A stretch of DNA of 64,000 nt, taken from assembly GCA_032209605.1 (NCBI GenBank), contig JASFXZ010000007.1, positions 21,698,264-21,762,263 on the forward strand, given 5' to 3'. The notes beneath the pieces are model-generated. The model had not been told where the DNA came from. It did no database searches and saw nothing but the letters and a program-made list of their open reading frames with translations. This document shows positions 32,923-45,800 of this stretch, piece after piece. Both the position numbers and the translations under genes were made by a program. Each line of letters opens with the position of its first letter. Positions within the stretch are counted from its first letter, which is position 1. The stretch comes from Mactromeris polynyma. Taxonomy: Eukaryota; Mollusca; Bivalvia; Venerida; Mactridae.

Positions 32923-33944
32923 TATCTGTATACTACTAGTAAATACTTATAACCTGTATGGTTCGAATATATAGTATGTACACTCGCCTGTAGTTAACAG
33001 TATTAAACATGAACGTTTGTAATGAATGCAGATACAGTGCAAAGGCACAGAAAGATATTTACTGGGTTTCAGTGTAAGATAAGTCCATTTCCGGAGGAGT
33101 TAGAAACATTTCAGCATGGCTTTTAGGAATTCTGACTTGATGGAGAGACGATTACCTGTATATATTAACTATTTATTCCTCTATTATATTTGTATGATAT
33201 CTACTAATTTTGGCCCTCCTGTCTCATTGCATCTTCCTTGTATGACAGTCCTCATATTTTCTGCTTTTCTCACCCACACCCTAAAATACCTACCATTATA
33301 TTCCGTACTTCCAAGTTACTTTCATCAAACTCCCTGTTCAAACACGCCCCTTGCTAAATTTATTTGGTATGTGACTATTCTCCTTCTCACACTCTGACTA
33401 AATATGGGCTGTTGGGAATTTAGATGAGATATATTCACTCAATTTTATAAGCTCTACTGATTTAATTGTATAATGTTAGAGAATCGGGTATTAAATATTT
33501 CCTGAAGAATCTACAAAGTATTTGTTTATAATAAAAACATCTAGCGAATTGGATGATACATGATAACGTTCCCATTGCGGTATAAATTTATTTTTAGTTA
33601 TCTGGACCGTTTCGACTTAACAATCCCACGTTTGCTCATGTACTATTATTATTGTATTATTATTTGAAACAAACATATGGATACATTTAAAGTTTTTTTA
33701 AAAATATTTCATCATTGAAAATAACATCATAAAGTTTCGCACTATTCGTTCAGTGTTTAGCAAAAAGGGGGACAAATGTTAGGCTGCCGGCGCTTTCTAA
33801 AGTAAATTATGTCTGTGCCGTTATGAAAAGATTTTTTTAAATCACTCAGTAGTCCCTATATGTGAATACTGGCATTTATAGTTAACTCACCATTTATATA
33901 TTTAAAATCTTCACTTTATCATGACAATGTAGTTTTAACTGCTT

Positions 33945-34240
33945 TTCTGTTTTTTCGGCGCAGCCATACTAACATGGTTTTGCTATTTGCATATCCATTC
34001 AAATCTTACGTTAGCCAAGACCATTTCTCTTTAACCGAACAACGTTTTTAACCTTGACGCGGATTGGTTAATATTTCTAAAAAGTGTACGTTATCTTACC
34101 GAAATCCACTAAATTTCGGTGATTTTACCGAAATCCATTTTGGATCTGAGGTGACCAGCAATCTTAACATCTCCGCATTTTTGTAGTTGCACAACAAATC
34201 TTAACCTCCAAATTGCGCCGACCATCTTTTTTCAAGATAT
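33945..34240 (-). repeat. Dispersed repeat R1 (unit B)
   Basis: Orthologous to the copy at 5890-6440 but without the MITE, giving the empty site. Confidence 0.6.
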
Positions 34241-34999
34241 TCATTGTTTCCGATATTTCGATTCATTTGGAATGTTTTCGATTACAGTAACCAAAATCGT
34301 CTGAAGATGTTTTCATCAGCTTTTCAAAAACTATCAGAATTAATGCTGGCGGGCTAGCACTTTTGACCAGTATATATCACATAAACTATATCGCCATGAA
34401 TGAATAAATTGCACTTGAAGGTTTGCATAGTGTACGAAGTTATCTACATTATTGATCTGAAAATATGCATACTATCTTTAATGTCGCCAGAAACAATTGA
34501 AACATTGTTCTACTCGAGTCTAATTGTCCCATTGTTTCGGTATTGTTCAATTATGTAATCGATAGGTCAGTCGTAATAGTGGATACAAAGGAACGTGCGT
34601 GTATGTATTGTGGAAATGAATGCATGCATAAAAAGCTTAAAAAGATCATACTTGATATGTGTTATATCTGCCAGACTAGACGATTAAAGCTCTTTTTTAT
34701 TCTACTCCCACACCATGTATATTCTTCATTTTCTTTCTATACTTTATACAATTATAATATTATAAGATATGTATAACAGAATTGTGTGTTATTGTGGTTA
34801 ACTACATTGCGCTGTAAAGTTTACTGTGGGATGCCCACGATCCATAAATACTAACGAGATGAGGAAAATAAAGGTTATATATAAAAGCAATAACATAATG
34901 AAGCAAGTTGGTGCAAATATTCCGACAAAAATTATATACTGGGGCTTAAAGTCACATTCACAGCAGCTGTATAATCGTATGAAATTCCTAGTTATTAGG

Positions 35000-35165
35000 A
35001 TTGAGGAAGACATCAGGTGCCCCTCCTTAGGCACATGCGGTCAGCTTGGTAGAACTACCGACATTTCTGGATAGCTTCCCATCATGCAAATTTCACATCC
35101 TAGGTTGACTTCGAACCTGCTGCGGTGAGGTGTCAGCGATCTTAACCACGCGACCCCCTAAAGTT
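35000..35165 (-). repeat. tRNA-derived SINE, bivalve type (unit B)
   Basis: Best preserved of the three orthologues. The minus strand has a B-box region GCAGGTTCGAAGTC, GGGAAGCTATCCAG and GGTAGTTCTACCAAGC. The units A and C copies are disrupted by an added GTTCA(G/C)TTACGG block. Confidence 0.6.
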
Positions 35166-36609
35166 TATAAGATTATGTCAATATAATGAGTGTAATTTTA
35201 TGATATTTTACTGCGTATCAACAAATAGCAAACATATAATTGCCGGTTTGAATCATACTCGTTATTTTAGCTGTCTATATCATGTCTTAACCGGTTATAC
35301 AAACAACACGTGGCGACTGCTTTATATTATATCATTGATCGTTAAATTGTATACTTCACGTTTATATTTCATGACTGAATCGAAAAACGGGAAACTTGAA
35401 TTGGTTATCAAGAACTCAACAAACATAATGCATATTATCGGCGTGAAATCATGAACTGTGAAAAGATCTAGAGTTTTTTATTCTTTGATTATAATTAACC
35501 ACTATTTATGAAAGTTTTAGTCAGCGTCTTCATCCATCAAGTCATGTTTTCACTCACACTGGGGCATACATTATAAATTCTAAATTTATATATTAGTTTA
35601 AACACTATTTATTCATCAGTATGCATAATTACAAATTTACATGTCCAAAGCAATTTATGATTGAACCTACGGATTGGGAAAGAAGCTCAGGATTTTTATA
35701 AATTTCAGTTCGTAATCAACGTATGTTACACTAGTTTGAATTCGGCAGACAGTGAACAATTTTCAATTAATTAGATTGGTTACTGGTATAAATTAAGATA
35801 CGTTTACTTATTGTTGTACATAATTTTAAACACTAAGGAAAAATACGGAAAGGTTGGAAAGGATAGGTGACGTTGAAGATTTTTGGTCCCATATTTACGT
35901 GTTGAAATAGGAAATTCATTCAAATACAAATATATAGTTCTGTCGTCATCGTCATCGGATTTAATGAAGTTCTTAATAATTTACCTGACTGTATAAAGCG
36001 AGTACCAAGATATAGCAGAAAACACTAATTTTCAAAGTTTAACATGAGTAATTTAACTTCTTCATCGCGTGCCAATTTAATAGTTTATGTTAACTGTCAT
36101 GATAAATACAGTTTGTACATTCAGGGGAGATCAACTCTGCCACATACTTAGCGGTGATTTACCACGAGTTTTTAACCTTATGACATTAAATAAATATACA
36201 TAAGTTTGTATAGATCTATGATAAAAGTATATATTTGTCCCAGATAAAAAAGAAAATTAATGCGTTTGGCAGTGTCTTTGAATAAATCTGTTTCACAAAG
36301 AGAAGTAACATATTTCTTATGATATACATCAGCGAAAATCGATATACTGGTCCTGATTTAAAGAGACAGTTGGGCAAAATTATCTTGTAAAATTTGACGG
36401 TACCGGAAGTAAACATAGAAAATGACAGAAGAACTTTCTGCAGTATATTTATTTCCGTCCGTTTACATCATGATGTAATTTATATCACCATGGAAACAGC
36501 CAATCTTCAACAGCCAGTACAATCCCTTATGAATTTTATCAAAGCTGTGACCAATAATTTGTGCAGGAGTTAGAATTGGTAAACGATTTGTATTTCGGAC
36601 ATATTGAAA

Positions 36610-39600
36610 ATTAGACATTAGTTTTGACGATAATGTTGACAATGATTCTGATTCTGATGAATGTTTATAAGAAAATGATAATGAGCATGTTGAGAATTCT
36701 AGTGATATTCTCAACATTGATACGGAATTTGTTAAGCAGGAAGAATTTTTCCAGAAGGGTTGTGGATGTATCAGACTGTATGATGGCACTAATTGTTCTT
36801 CTGTAATTGATCGGGATATACTCACAAGTTATCGGTTGTCTATGCAAGAGAAAACAAAATCGGAGTTAGATCTCATTATAAAATCACAGTTGTTCCATCA
36901 TAGAGTTACTGAAAACAAATGCAGTCGAGGGAATGATAGACAGCGCGCCAGGCAAATGTACTTCTTGGTTGGGAAACATGTTTGTAGAGACTTATTTGCT
37001 TTTGCTCATGGTGTCCATAGAACAACAGTTGATTCTATATGCAGATCTGTAGATGTAGTAGGAATTGAGGAAAGGGTTCATTGAAACAAGCAAAGTATTC
37101 CTAAGCATGTTATCAAGCTCCATGAAGTTAGGCATGTTAAAAACTGTTAACTTACTTATGCAACTCAGAACGGTTTTCCTCTTCCGGGACGGACTGCAAA
37201 ATTCAGAAATGTCAAAAACATTCTATTGCATCTTATAACACAAAGCTGACATATATTCACTTTATTGTGAGGCAGCAGAAACGGCTGAAATTAGAGAGAT
37301 AGCTTTGAGAACTTTTTATAGATTATGGCAGGATCATTGTCCGAAAATCGTTGTAATGAAACCAGCCACAGACCTCTGTTCTAAATGTCAAATATATGCC
37401 CAGAAACTAGTTAACAGTGGTAACTACACAGAGGAGGAAAAACAGCAACAGCTTGATATATAAAATAACCATTTGATAAAAGTTCAGTGTCAGCGTGAGC
37501 ATTACAGACAGCAATGTGTACAATCTAAACATAGTTTTGAAAATTTACCACCAGAGAATCAAGTAAAACAAATGTATGGTGTAATAGAAAACTTTTATTT
37601 ATACTGGTGATAAAACAATTATGCAATGGACAATGAATCTTAATGTAGCATGTTTGGTTCAGTTTTGACATGTATGAACAGTCAACATTAGTTCACAGAA
37701 GCTCTTGTGAACAAACCTATAAACAGTGTAATAACTACGGATATTCTGATTTCTTTACTTCTTATATAAAATCATTAATTGTTTTCCATTGTTCATGTAT
37801 TTAGAAATTTAATTTAATCTTTACAGGTCAAGTTATATGTTCTGTGGATTCAACTGTTATCTACAGCTTTGATTATGCACAACAAGTACTATATCCCCAT
37901 TATGCCCAGCAGGTTGGCCCCATTTTCTTCGGAACACCACGGTAATGCAATGCTTTTAGGTTTGCTGTGAATCATCAGGTATGTAAAATGTTAAACAACT
38001 GAATACTGTTTTGTACAAGTGTGATTTATACCTACATAATCTTGATACACCTTTATTCTAAGACATAGATTGTTTATTAAAATCTTATGCAAACTGCAGT
38101 GCGCACGTTCCTTCATGATACATTAAGAATGATATCTTCACATTTTATTGTCTGGTGTTAGAAAATGGATTATGCAATACATTAATGCATAACCATTTGC
38201 TACATGTAATATGATGTGTTTAATGTATATTTGAAATTCATAAATTTCATTGCAGTCCTAATTTCTATGATATTTCTCACAATATTTTAGGAACCCAAAT
38301 ATGTTGCCTTGTTGATGAAGGAGAGGGAGCTGGAAAAGGGGCCAACAGTGTTACATTAATGCTGCACCACCACTTTCAGACTCATGGATTTGGGGAAAAG
38401 CATGTTCAGTTAAACATGGACAACTGCAGTGGCCAGAACAAAAATAATACAGTTATTGGGTAAAATAATGTTTTTTTATTAGCTCTATCTAAAATATACA
38501 CAACAAATGTTGGGAAAGAATGTTAAAAAAACAATAAACAACTTTGTTATTTAACCACACTTACCTTTTGTCAAACAAAAAAGGTTTTTGTTGACATATA
38601 CTATATATTGATACATCGGCAGTTTGATAAGTTGCTCTGTCTCTGTTGGATCAGAATTTCTTTTCCTCTTTTCAGCAAAGTTTATCATGGATGAAATAGA
38701 GGTTTAAAAATGAAACGATTATAATTTCCTACACCATTTCAATGTGTATTTAGTGAAAATGCATCCAACAGTAAAAATTTTTGTAAATACTTCATTTGAA
38801 AGTCATTTTACTAATCTATTATGTTTAAAGTTAATTATGTAGCTAGAACTTGAAAAAAAACTGCTCACTAGATATTTTACATACCATTTGTTTGTAATTC
38901 AAGGTATGGAATGTGGAGAGTATTGACAGGACTCCACCATACTGTGGAATACAGTCTTATGGAAGCAGGGCACACCAAATTTAGCCCTGACTGGCATTTT
39001 GGCCTGTGGAAATCCTGTAATTTTGAAAAGATTCACTTGCATCCCATATACATGTAACTTGATTTCTACTGTTAGTTTGTCTTTGTTTTGAAATAAATTA
39101 AGTTATCATTCATTAAAAATATACATTAATGTCATCATGATAATTGTAGTATATTTCCTTAACATAGAAAACAGATTTATTTTAATTGTTGAGTATAGTT
39201 TCAAATGTTTACCAACATCATATTTAGGAATGAATGAGTTATGTTCTCAAAAAATCATAAACACAGAATGCAAAACTAAGTATTTGATTTATATAGCCAT
39301 TTTTTTGCTAAGAAAGCTATAAATGAACCTTCATAACAACATGATTGCTGATAATAAGAATCTAATTAATATTCAGGTCAGATGGAGACACTCTACAGCT
39401 GAGAGTATGGATGATATTGCAGAGACTGTCCGCATATCATCCTGTAGTGGGCATAATATATCCCAGTTAGTAGGTGATCAGCAGAGTCCTGTCATATTCT
39501 AAGATTCCAAACATCACAAAGCACCACTATTTCAGGTGTGTATGTATTAAATGTTTTAGATAAGTCATATATTTGCATACAATTAGTACACTGTTATGTG

Positions 39601-40250
39601 CTGTCAATTGTAGTAATACAATAATCCTACAACATCTTGTGTTGCCATAGGGGCTCAAACATATTTTATATTTTTTTCACATTTACTGCAAAATAGTTTG
39701 ACACTAAACACTAAATTTGTAATGATATACATTTTCAAAGCTGGTATAATAACATAGTGCTTAACAGTTTATGTTTACTTACTAGCTTGTAAACAAATTA
39801 TGCCAGCTTCAAGAATCAAATGGGCTCTTGTTGAGAGATGGTCTTGATTAAAAAGTAACTGCTTTGCAAAGTGCACAATTTTCTCCTTGCTGCTATTTTA
39901 ATTGTCTTAATCTATGGTGGTCTTCAATGTAACATTATTCTACTTTCAGAATGACATCTTCATCACCAGGTACGGTGTACATGAAGGAGTACATGTTCTC
40001 GGAGGAACCGTCCTTCAATGTCTTGAAGCAACAAAGTACCTCCCTTCATGGCTTTCCCGACCGAATTGTAAACCCTGGACTAGATCCAGTCAGGCAGTGG
40101 TACCTTTACGATGACGTTCGACCACTATGTAATGACAGTGCTAAAGCCTGTCCACTGCCTACTGTTCCTAGACCAAAAGTTAAACAAAATGTTGAATTGT
40201 TTGTGATAAAGCTGTCACAAAGTATTTCTTTGTTGAATATTGAAATATAA
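36610..40250 (+). pseudogene. DUF7869-type (transposase-like) gene, near full length, decayed
   Basis: The order of recognisable pieces follows the family. An acidic N-terminus is followed by QKGCGCIRLYDG, KTKSELDLIIKSQL and ARQMYFLVGKHVCRDLFAF (~36630-37083). Next come TAKFRNVKNILL and VVMKPATDLCSKC (~37150-37600), then YSFDYAQQVLYPHYAQQVGP (~37860-37970). The rest are DNCSGQNKNN (~38257-38459), LTGLHHTVEYSLMEAGHTKF (~38904-39010), a weak piece at ~39376-39535, and PGLDPVRQWYLYDDVRPLC at ~39950-40190. In-frame stops (after DECL, DI and TPR) and a frameshift near 37230 show it is dead. It lies antisense between genes 3 and 2 and was copied along with them. The family is known only as uncharacterised proteins, probably transposon-derived. 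Confidence 0.75.
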
Positions 40251-42101
40251 TATTTTTTGTAATTGATTGCCATAGCCATCTTTGTTTGTGTTCGACATGG
40301 TATTGCCTAAGTATAAAATATTTAAAGTTTCTAAGGTTACATGATATATTTTTGGTTAGTTCCTAATAGGTTGTATGAAGTTAAAATAAAATGTTTGCTT
40401 TGTAGTAACCTACAATTATCCCTGCATTAACTCAATTTCACCTAGATATGTCATTTGGGCCAAAAATGTCAGACACTGCCACATATATTATGCCCCCACT
40501 CTGAAAGCGGGTAGAGCATATAGTTATGGTCCTTGACTTATCACCATAATCAGTACAGTTGTTCACTTGGTAATTTGGATACCCATTCACAAACTATGAG
40601 CAGAATAATACCATTTGCTTTTGTGACAAAGGCTGCAAGTGGGGGCATCTGTGTCCTATTGACCCCTTCTAGTTTATTTTGGTATACATCTTTATTCGCA
40701 CATTGTTTTCTCCAACCATGAGTGAAAGTTAAGTTTCAAAAGATTGACGTTCGGGTAGAAATCAATTTGTATTGCACTGCTTGCATTTTGATTATATAAG
40801 AAGGGAATAAATGGAAAACATTTTAGCATATTATGAGTTATATACTAAGGATACCATTTACGAGAAAATAAATCTGTTCAGAAACAGTTTGTGGAAAGTA
40901 TTTATATTTGATGAAACATTTATACGTGACAATGTGATAACGAATCGACAGCTCTTAAACACATAATAGACTTTGGCACAAACAATTATCCACACAGTTT
41001 AAATGTTAAATGAAGACTAAAGCATCTTTTTACATTATACTTGAAAACATACCATTTACTTTTAAGAAACACATGAAGTTAAGGATAATATACAACTTTG
41101 TAACACGAAACAGTTATCTTTGCATGTACACTTGTGACATAAGACTAAACATTACCCTTGACTACATATAATACACACATTCATTCCTACATGCATACAT
41201 ACATCATTGACAATTCAATAGTTACACACAAAGTAAAACAATAAATGATTGCGTCATGACAAAACCTGTACTTGTGACGTAGGCTATGATGTCGAGTACT
41301 TCCCGATCAAAGTGTTGACGTCACAAACTAATAAGCACTTTGTCCAAAGTTGTTTATATAATCACACGAATGAGGAAATATAAATAAGTGTTGCATAATT
41401 TGTTTTTTCCATTTGAAAGGCAGACTTATTTTAGGAAGAATGTACATTCTGACCCGACTTCATCATTTTGTCGCTTAAATTTGCATCTGGTCCTAAATAT
41501 ATTAGAATTACTATAAAAAAGAAAAGTAGACGTCCAATTTTAATACTTTGGGTATTAAATGAAAGTTGAAAAATATATCTATTAGAAAATGTAAAAACCT
41601 GAAAATGGACTTTTTGGTCACTAATACAGGTTTGTCGTGGCGCAGGCTATAACAAAACAAATATATGAGACTATGATAATGACTGACAAATTGAATGATA
41701 ATATATCACCTTCTTTAATATATATAATTGATTTTCATTTTAGTCAAATGCATGACTTGATTTCGTTGCATGCTGTTCTCAACAATATATGTGTATGTTA
41801 TGCACCTTGCGGTATTGATAACATGGACTTTATCCCACAAGTGTTTGATGATATACAAATTCAATAGCTCATGTATATATGAATAGGTACGCCATTGCAA
41901 ATGTTACATATATGCAGGTTAAATTGACACATCATATTACACACAGTCACATGCATTTTAAAATAAACACCTTTAACTAAAGCAACTGATATCTGCTAAG
42001 AATATAGTTTTCAACGTAAATCACCAATAGACAGTTAAAATATTCTTTCAATTACAACCACCGAGGAAAATCACTAAATATTTTCAGTTTCATAGGTTAA
42101 C
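40251..42101. other. Intergenic region between DUF7869 pseudogene and gene 3
   Basis: Aligns with 10.98-12.87 kb. Contains the ATGCCCCC/GGGGGCAT repeat (40488-40675). Nothing else is recognised. Confidence 0.6.
40488..40675. repeat. Repeat with ATGCCCCC/GGGGGCAT ends (unit B)
   Basis: Orthologous to 11338-11525. Confidence 0.4.
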
Positions 42102-42107
42102 TTTATT
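42102..42107 (-). terminator. Poly(A) signal of gene 3
   Basis: A minus-strand AATAAA lies 119 bp past the gene 3 stop, in the same sequence context as the gene 2 signal. Confidence 0.5.
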
Positions 42108-42225
42108 GTGTTGATAATGATAATGTTATTACTTGTTGAACGCATATAAATATGTACACACTAATATATATTCAACACATGAGCACTGTTAGTAAATGCT
42201 CTGATTTCAATGTATTATGCAGCGT

Positions 42226-42845
42226 TCACTTTTCATAAGGATCGATGGCAAAATTAATGGCATCTTCTCCATTTTCTTCGTATACAGCTCTGTACAAAGG
42301 ATTACTCGAACTGAGACTGTCTAATGGTTGGCGTCTCAACTTTTGTCGCCGTCTGTAACAATATATTGCAACAATTCCTAAACCAGCTGTAGCAAAAACC
42401 AAACCAACGCCAATGATTAAGAACACGATTTTTGAAGTGCCGTTTCTATCCTCTTTTAACGTGAGTTGACTCTTTGAGTGGTGTAAATCGGGATGTATAA
42501 CAGGTTTCAATGTCGTACTCTCTGTTCCCATTTCAGCTTTAGTGGTTTCGTTCGATGTTTTACGCGACTTAAAAGTCGTCTGCTCAAACGAACGAGTTGT
42601 CTTTACCTGGACTATGGTGGTGTTATCTGGTTTAGAAGTTGTTGTTGTCGGCGGTGTTGTTGTTGTTGTCAGCGGTGTTGTTGTTCTTGTAGTTGTTGTT
42701 GTTGTGGTTTTCATTGGTGTTGTTGTTGGAGGAGACGTAGTTGTAGGCAATGGTGTTGTAATCTTAGCCGTACTTACTTTCTGCGTTATTGAAAAAACTG
42801 TGGTAGGGTTTTCAGGAGCTGTAGTCATCTCTGGTTGAAGAATAT
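42226..42845 (-). CDS. Gene 3 exon 8: Thr-rich stalk, transmembrane helix, cytoplasmic tail
   Basis: The exon is 620 nt. The stalk is nine residues longer overall than in gene 2, through changes in Thr runs and a YEE insertion after YRAV in the tail. The transmembrane segment is VFLIIGVGLVFATAGLGIVA. The end is AIDPYEK. Confidence 0.85.
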
Positions 42846-45800
42846 CTTAAAATATCAACAATAGTGCATATGAAAGGATCATGCAGTGGTAATTATACAG
42901 AACCTACATAGGCTGACTTTAATATATAAACGTTTTTAAATTGTTAACAGCACATGTTTCAAAAACGAACTGTTCAATGTCCCAAATTCAATAATATTTT
43001 GATAACAATGTAGGCCCCTGATGTAAACATCGTCACCTAAACAAGGTCACAACAATTATACAAGAAATCGTGTACTTCAAGCGCAAAACATCCAAGACGT
43101 GAATCATAGTTCTTATCATCGTCTTCATCTGTGAGTTTTCAAACAATAATTGCCCAAAAAACTACAATTTCAGATAGATACAAAGATGCATCGATACGAA
43201 CAATAATACATGTACAGTATAACTTCGAAACCTCGAACTGCCGTCGGATCCATCAATTAGTTCGAGCCATCTTTTGTTCGATGCTTCTATGGTATACATG
43301 TGTATGCACGAACTGATTGTTCCCAATACGACTCTACTATGCATCATCAAAATAGTTAAGATAATAAAATGTGGGTAGAAGTTGTACCAATGTTTACACT
43401 TACTGAATAAAGTTTACCCTTTTGTTGAAGAATTTTATAAAATTGTAGCTAGGGACAGCAAATCATTTTCTAGTGTTCGACATATCTCTGTTCGAGTGAT
43501 TTAATGTTAGAAAATATGTAATACGAAGGAATTTCGCCGGAACTTAAGAACATGTTCGAGGTATCTACTGTGTTCGAGCCAAAACTGTTCGAGGTTCCGA
43601 AGTTCTACAGTATTTACTTTTATTTCCTCCATGCATGGAGAGCCGATCAGTATTGGTGTATACAATGAAATAATACAAGTATAGTAAAAAGCAATACACC
43701 ATACATAAATGCGATGTAAGTGCCTTATCGAAAGCGAAACAAATGACAAGGTGTGTGAATAGCACTCGATAAAACTGACAGTTGTTATAATTGTTCTGGA
43801 GAATAAGATGAAGTCAAACAATAAAAGATAGATGGCAAATCACGAGTTTTACCGTACTGAAATGCATAAAAAATGTATATATCGTACATCTAGATCTGCA
43901 TAATGTATTATGATATAATAACAAACTACATGTATTTCTTATTAACCGTCAAGATCTTGATTTATCTTCATTAAAACACTGTTATGCTAGTAGTGTTTTA
44001 TCGAATATTTCAAATTCAAAGAAAAAAAAACAAAAAATTGAATTGGTATCAATTGAAATAATATCACACAGGCTGCTGTCAGATGCGCCTATACGTTTCA
44101 GCTTCATAAGGTTGATAAACCATTCATATCCGACGTTGTCTATTAAAGCATCTCTCAGCCTACGAACCTCACGGTCATTCAAAGAGCAGAAAACTGTTAA
44201 GATTGGGATACACAGCAAACACTTTCTATGTGGCTATGTTATTACACCATTTGTATATAATACTCAAATTTGAAAGTCTTAAACCCACAGTTTCATATTT
44301 ACTATCTTCCCTATTTAATAAGATTTAATTATAACAAGATGATGTTCCTGTGATGGATAATTATGCATGGTTCATAAACCGTAACACAATACACATCTCA
44401 TGAATTATATTAATCCGAATTTTATGTGAGCTGACAAACAACCGTACTTAACGCTTGTTTCCATTTGCTAATGATGTTCGTCCATCGCACTGCGAATATG
44501 ACCACAACTTCAGGTCGAAGATTGTCTTTCGTGTGTACGAAGATGGCTGATGAGTCCAATCCTCGCATGGAATGTACGTCCACAGGTGTCGCAGATATGG
44601 TCATCAGGTGCTGCTGATGTACTTGCAGCTCTTGCCTTGCGGTCCACACGCCTTTTCCAGGCGTGATCCAGTCTGTTGGATTCTGCCTTGTTGATTCTTC
44701 TGTATGTTGCAGTTCTCCAGGCAGGGCGATTCTGGGAAAGTGTTTCCCAATTCCCTGGGAATAAACCCATGTTCTTTAGGGACGCTTTCAGTCTGTCTTT
44801 GTACCGCTTCTTCTGACCTCAAACTTTACGTTTGCCCGAGGAAAGTTCACCATAGAGAAGCTGTTTCCAAGGGAGGTAATGATCTGGCATACGGCTGACG
44901 TGACCTGCCCAACGTACTTGTGATTGTTGTCGAAGCATGTATACAGATGGGAGTTTTACTTTTGACAGAACATAACTGTCTGCAACCTTGTCTTGGTACT
45001 TGATATTGAGAAGTTTGCAGAGACAACTCATATGGAAGTGGTTCAGTTGTCTAGCATGGCGAGCATAAACAGTCCAAGACTCACTGGCATATAGCAGGGT
45101 GGTAAGTACCACATCTCTGTAGACTTTGAGCTTAGTTTCTAGGTTGATTCCTATAAGTTGGAGCGAAGTCTACCAAACGCTGTGCTATCATTGGCGATTC
45201 TGCTGTTCACTTCGTCATCTATGTTGGCAATCATTGAGAGAGTGGTGTCTAGGTAAGTGAACTTGTCTACAACCTGTAGGATGCTGCCCTTGACCTCTAT
45301 GAGTGGGATTGTGTATGACTTTCCATGCACTGGTTGATGCAGTATCTCGGTCTTCTTTGTACTGATAGTAAGACCAAAATTGTCGCAGGCCCTCGAAAAC
45401 TGGTCCATGTTTCTTTGCAGGTGATGTTCAAAATTTGCATTAGAGCACAGCCATCAGCAAACAGGAAGTCACGGATGATATGGTGGTCTTCACTTTGGTG
45501 ACAGCATTATATTATAGTGGATTAGTGGATTATATTATGAAAAGTACAAAACAGGACATACCCGTGCAATCGTTAAATTCAACATCGTCAATAGCGTAAT
45601 CACTTCTGTAGCTAGTACCCCTTGTGGCAACAAACAGTATCTGTAATTTCATTTTATATAATGTCAAAATACCGGTAACATACATCTACCTTAAATACCT
45701 TACTTGTTTACAATATACCACGATCAATCACGCTGACCCGGTCCCAATATCACAAGCAATGTTTAGAAAGCATACTTGTAAGTTATTCTAAACGAGAATT

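Larger units (their letters stand above)
33000..36609. other. Upstream/intergenic region of gene 2
   Basis: Aligns with 4.3-8.9 kb and 60.3-64 kb. Contains R1, a bivalve-type SINE (35000-35165) and no conserved open frame. Reads straight through the site of the 8456-8830 MITE. Confidence 0.6.
12870..42101. repeat. Segmental duplication unit B (complete)
   Basis: This is the only complete unit of the array, from the gene 2 poly(A) signal to just before that of gene 3. It contains gene 2 (32922 to 13006, minus), its upstream region, and the longest copy of the DUF7869-type pseudogene (~36610-40250, plus). Signal exons are 28.7 kb (gene 1 to 2) and 27.3 kb (gene 2 to 3) apart, and the transmembrane exons 29.2 kb apart. 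Insertions specific to this unit are a ~6 kb Crypton-bearing block, a Harbinger-like element, the element at 29225-29766 and its inverted partial copy. Confidence 0.85.
42846..45561. other. Gene 3 intron 7
   Basis: This 2.7 kb intron is the counterpart of the 9.6 kb gene 2 intron. It carries a Tigger-like MITE (43215-43610), the shared retroposon tail (43618-43655) and a LINE fragment, and lacks both the Crypton block and the Harbinger-like element. Confidence 0.65.
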
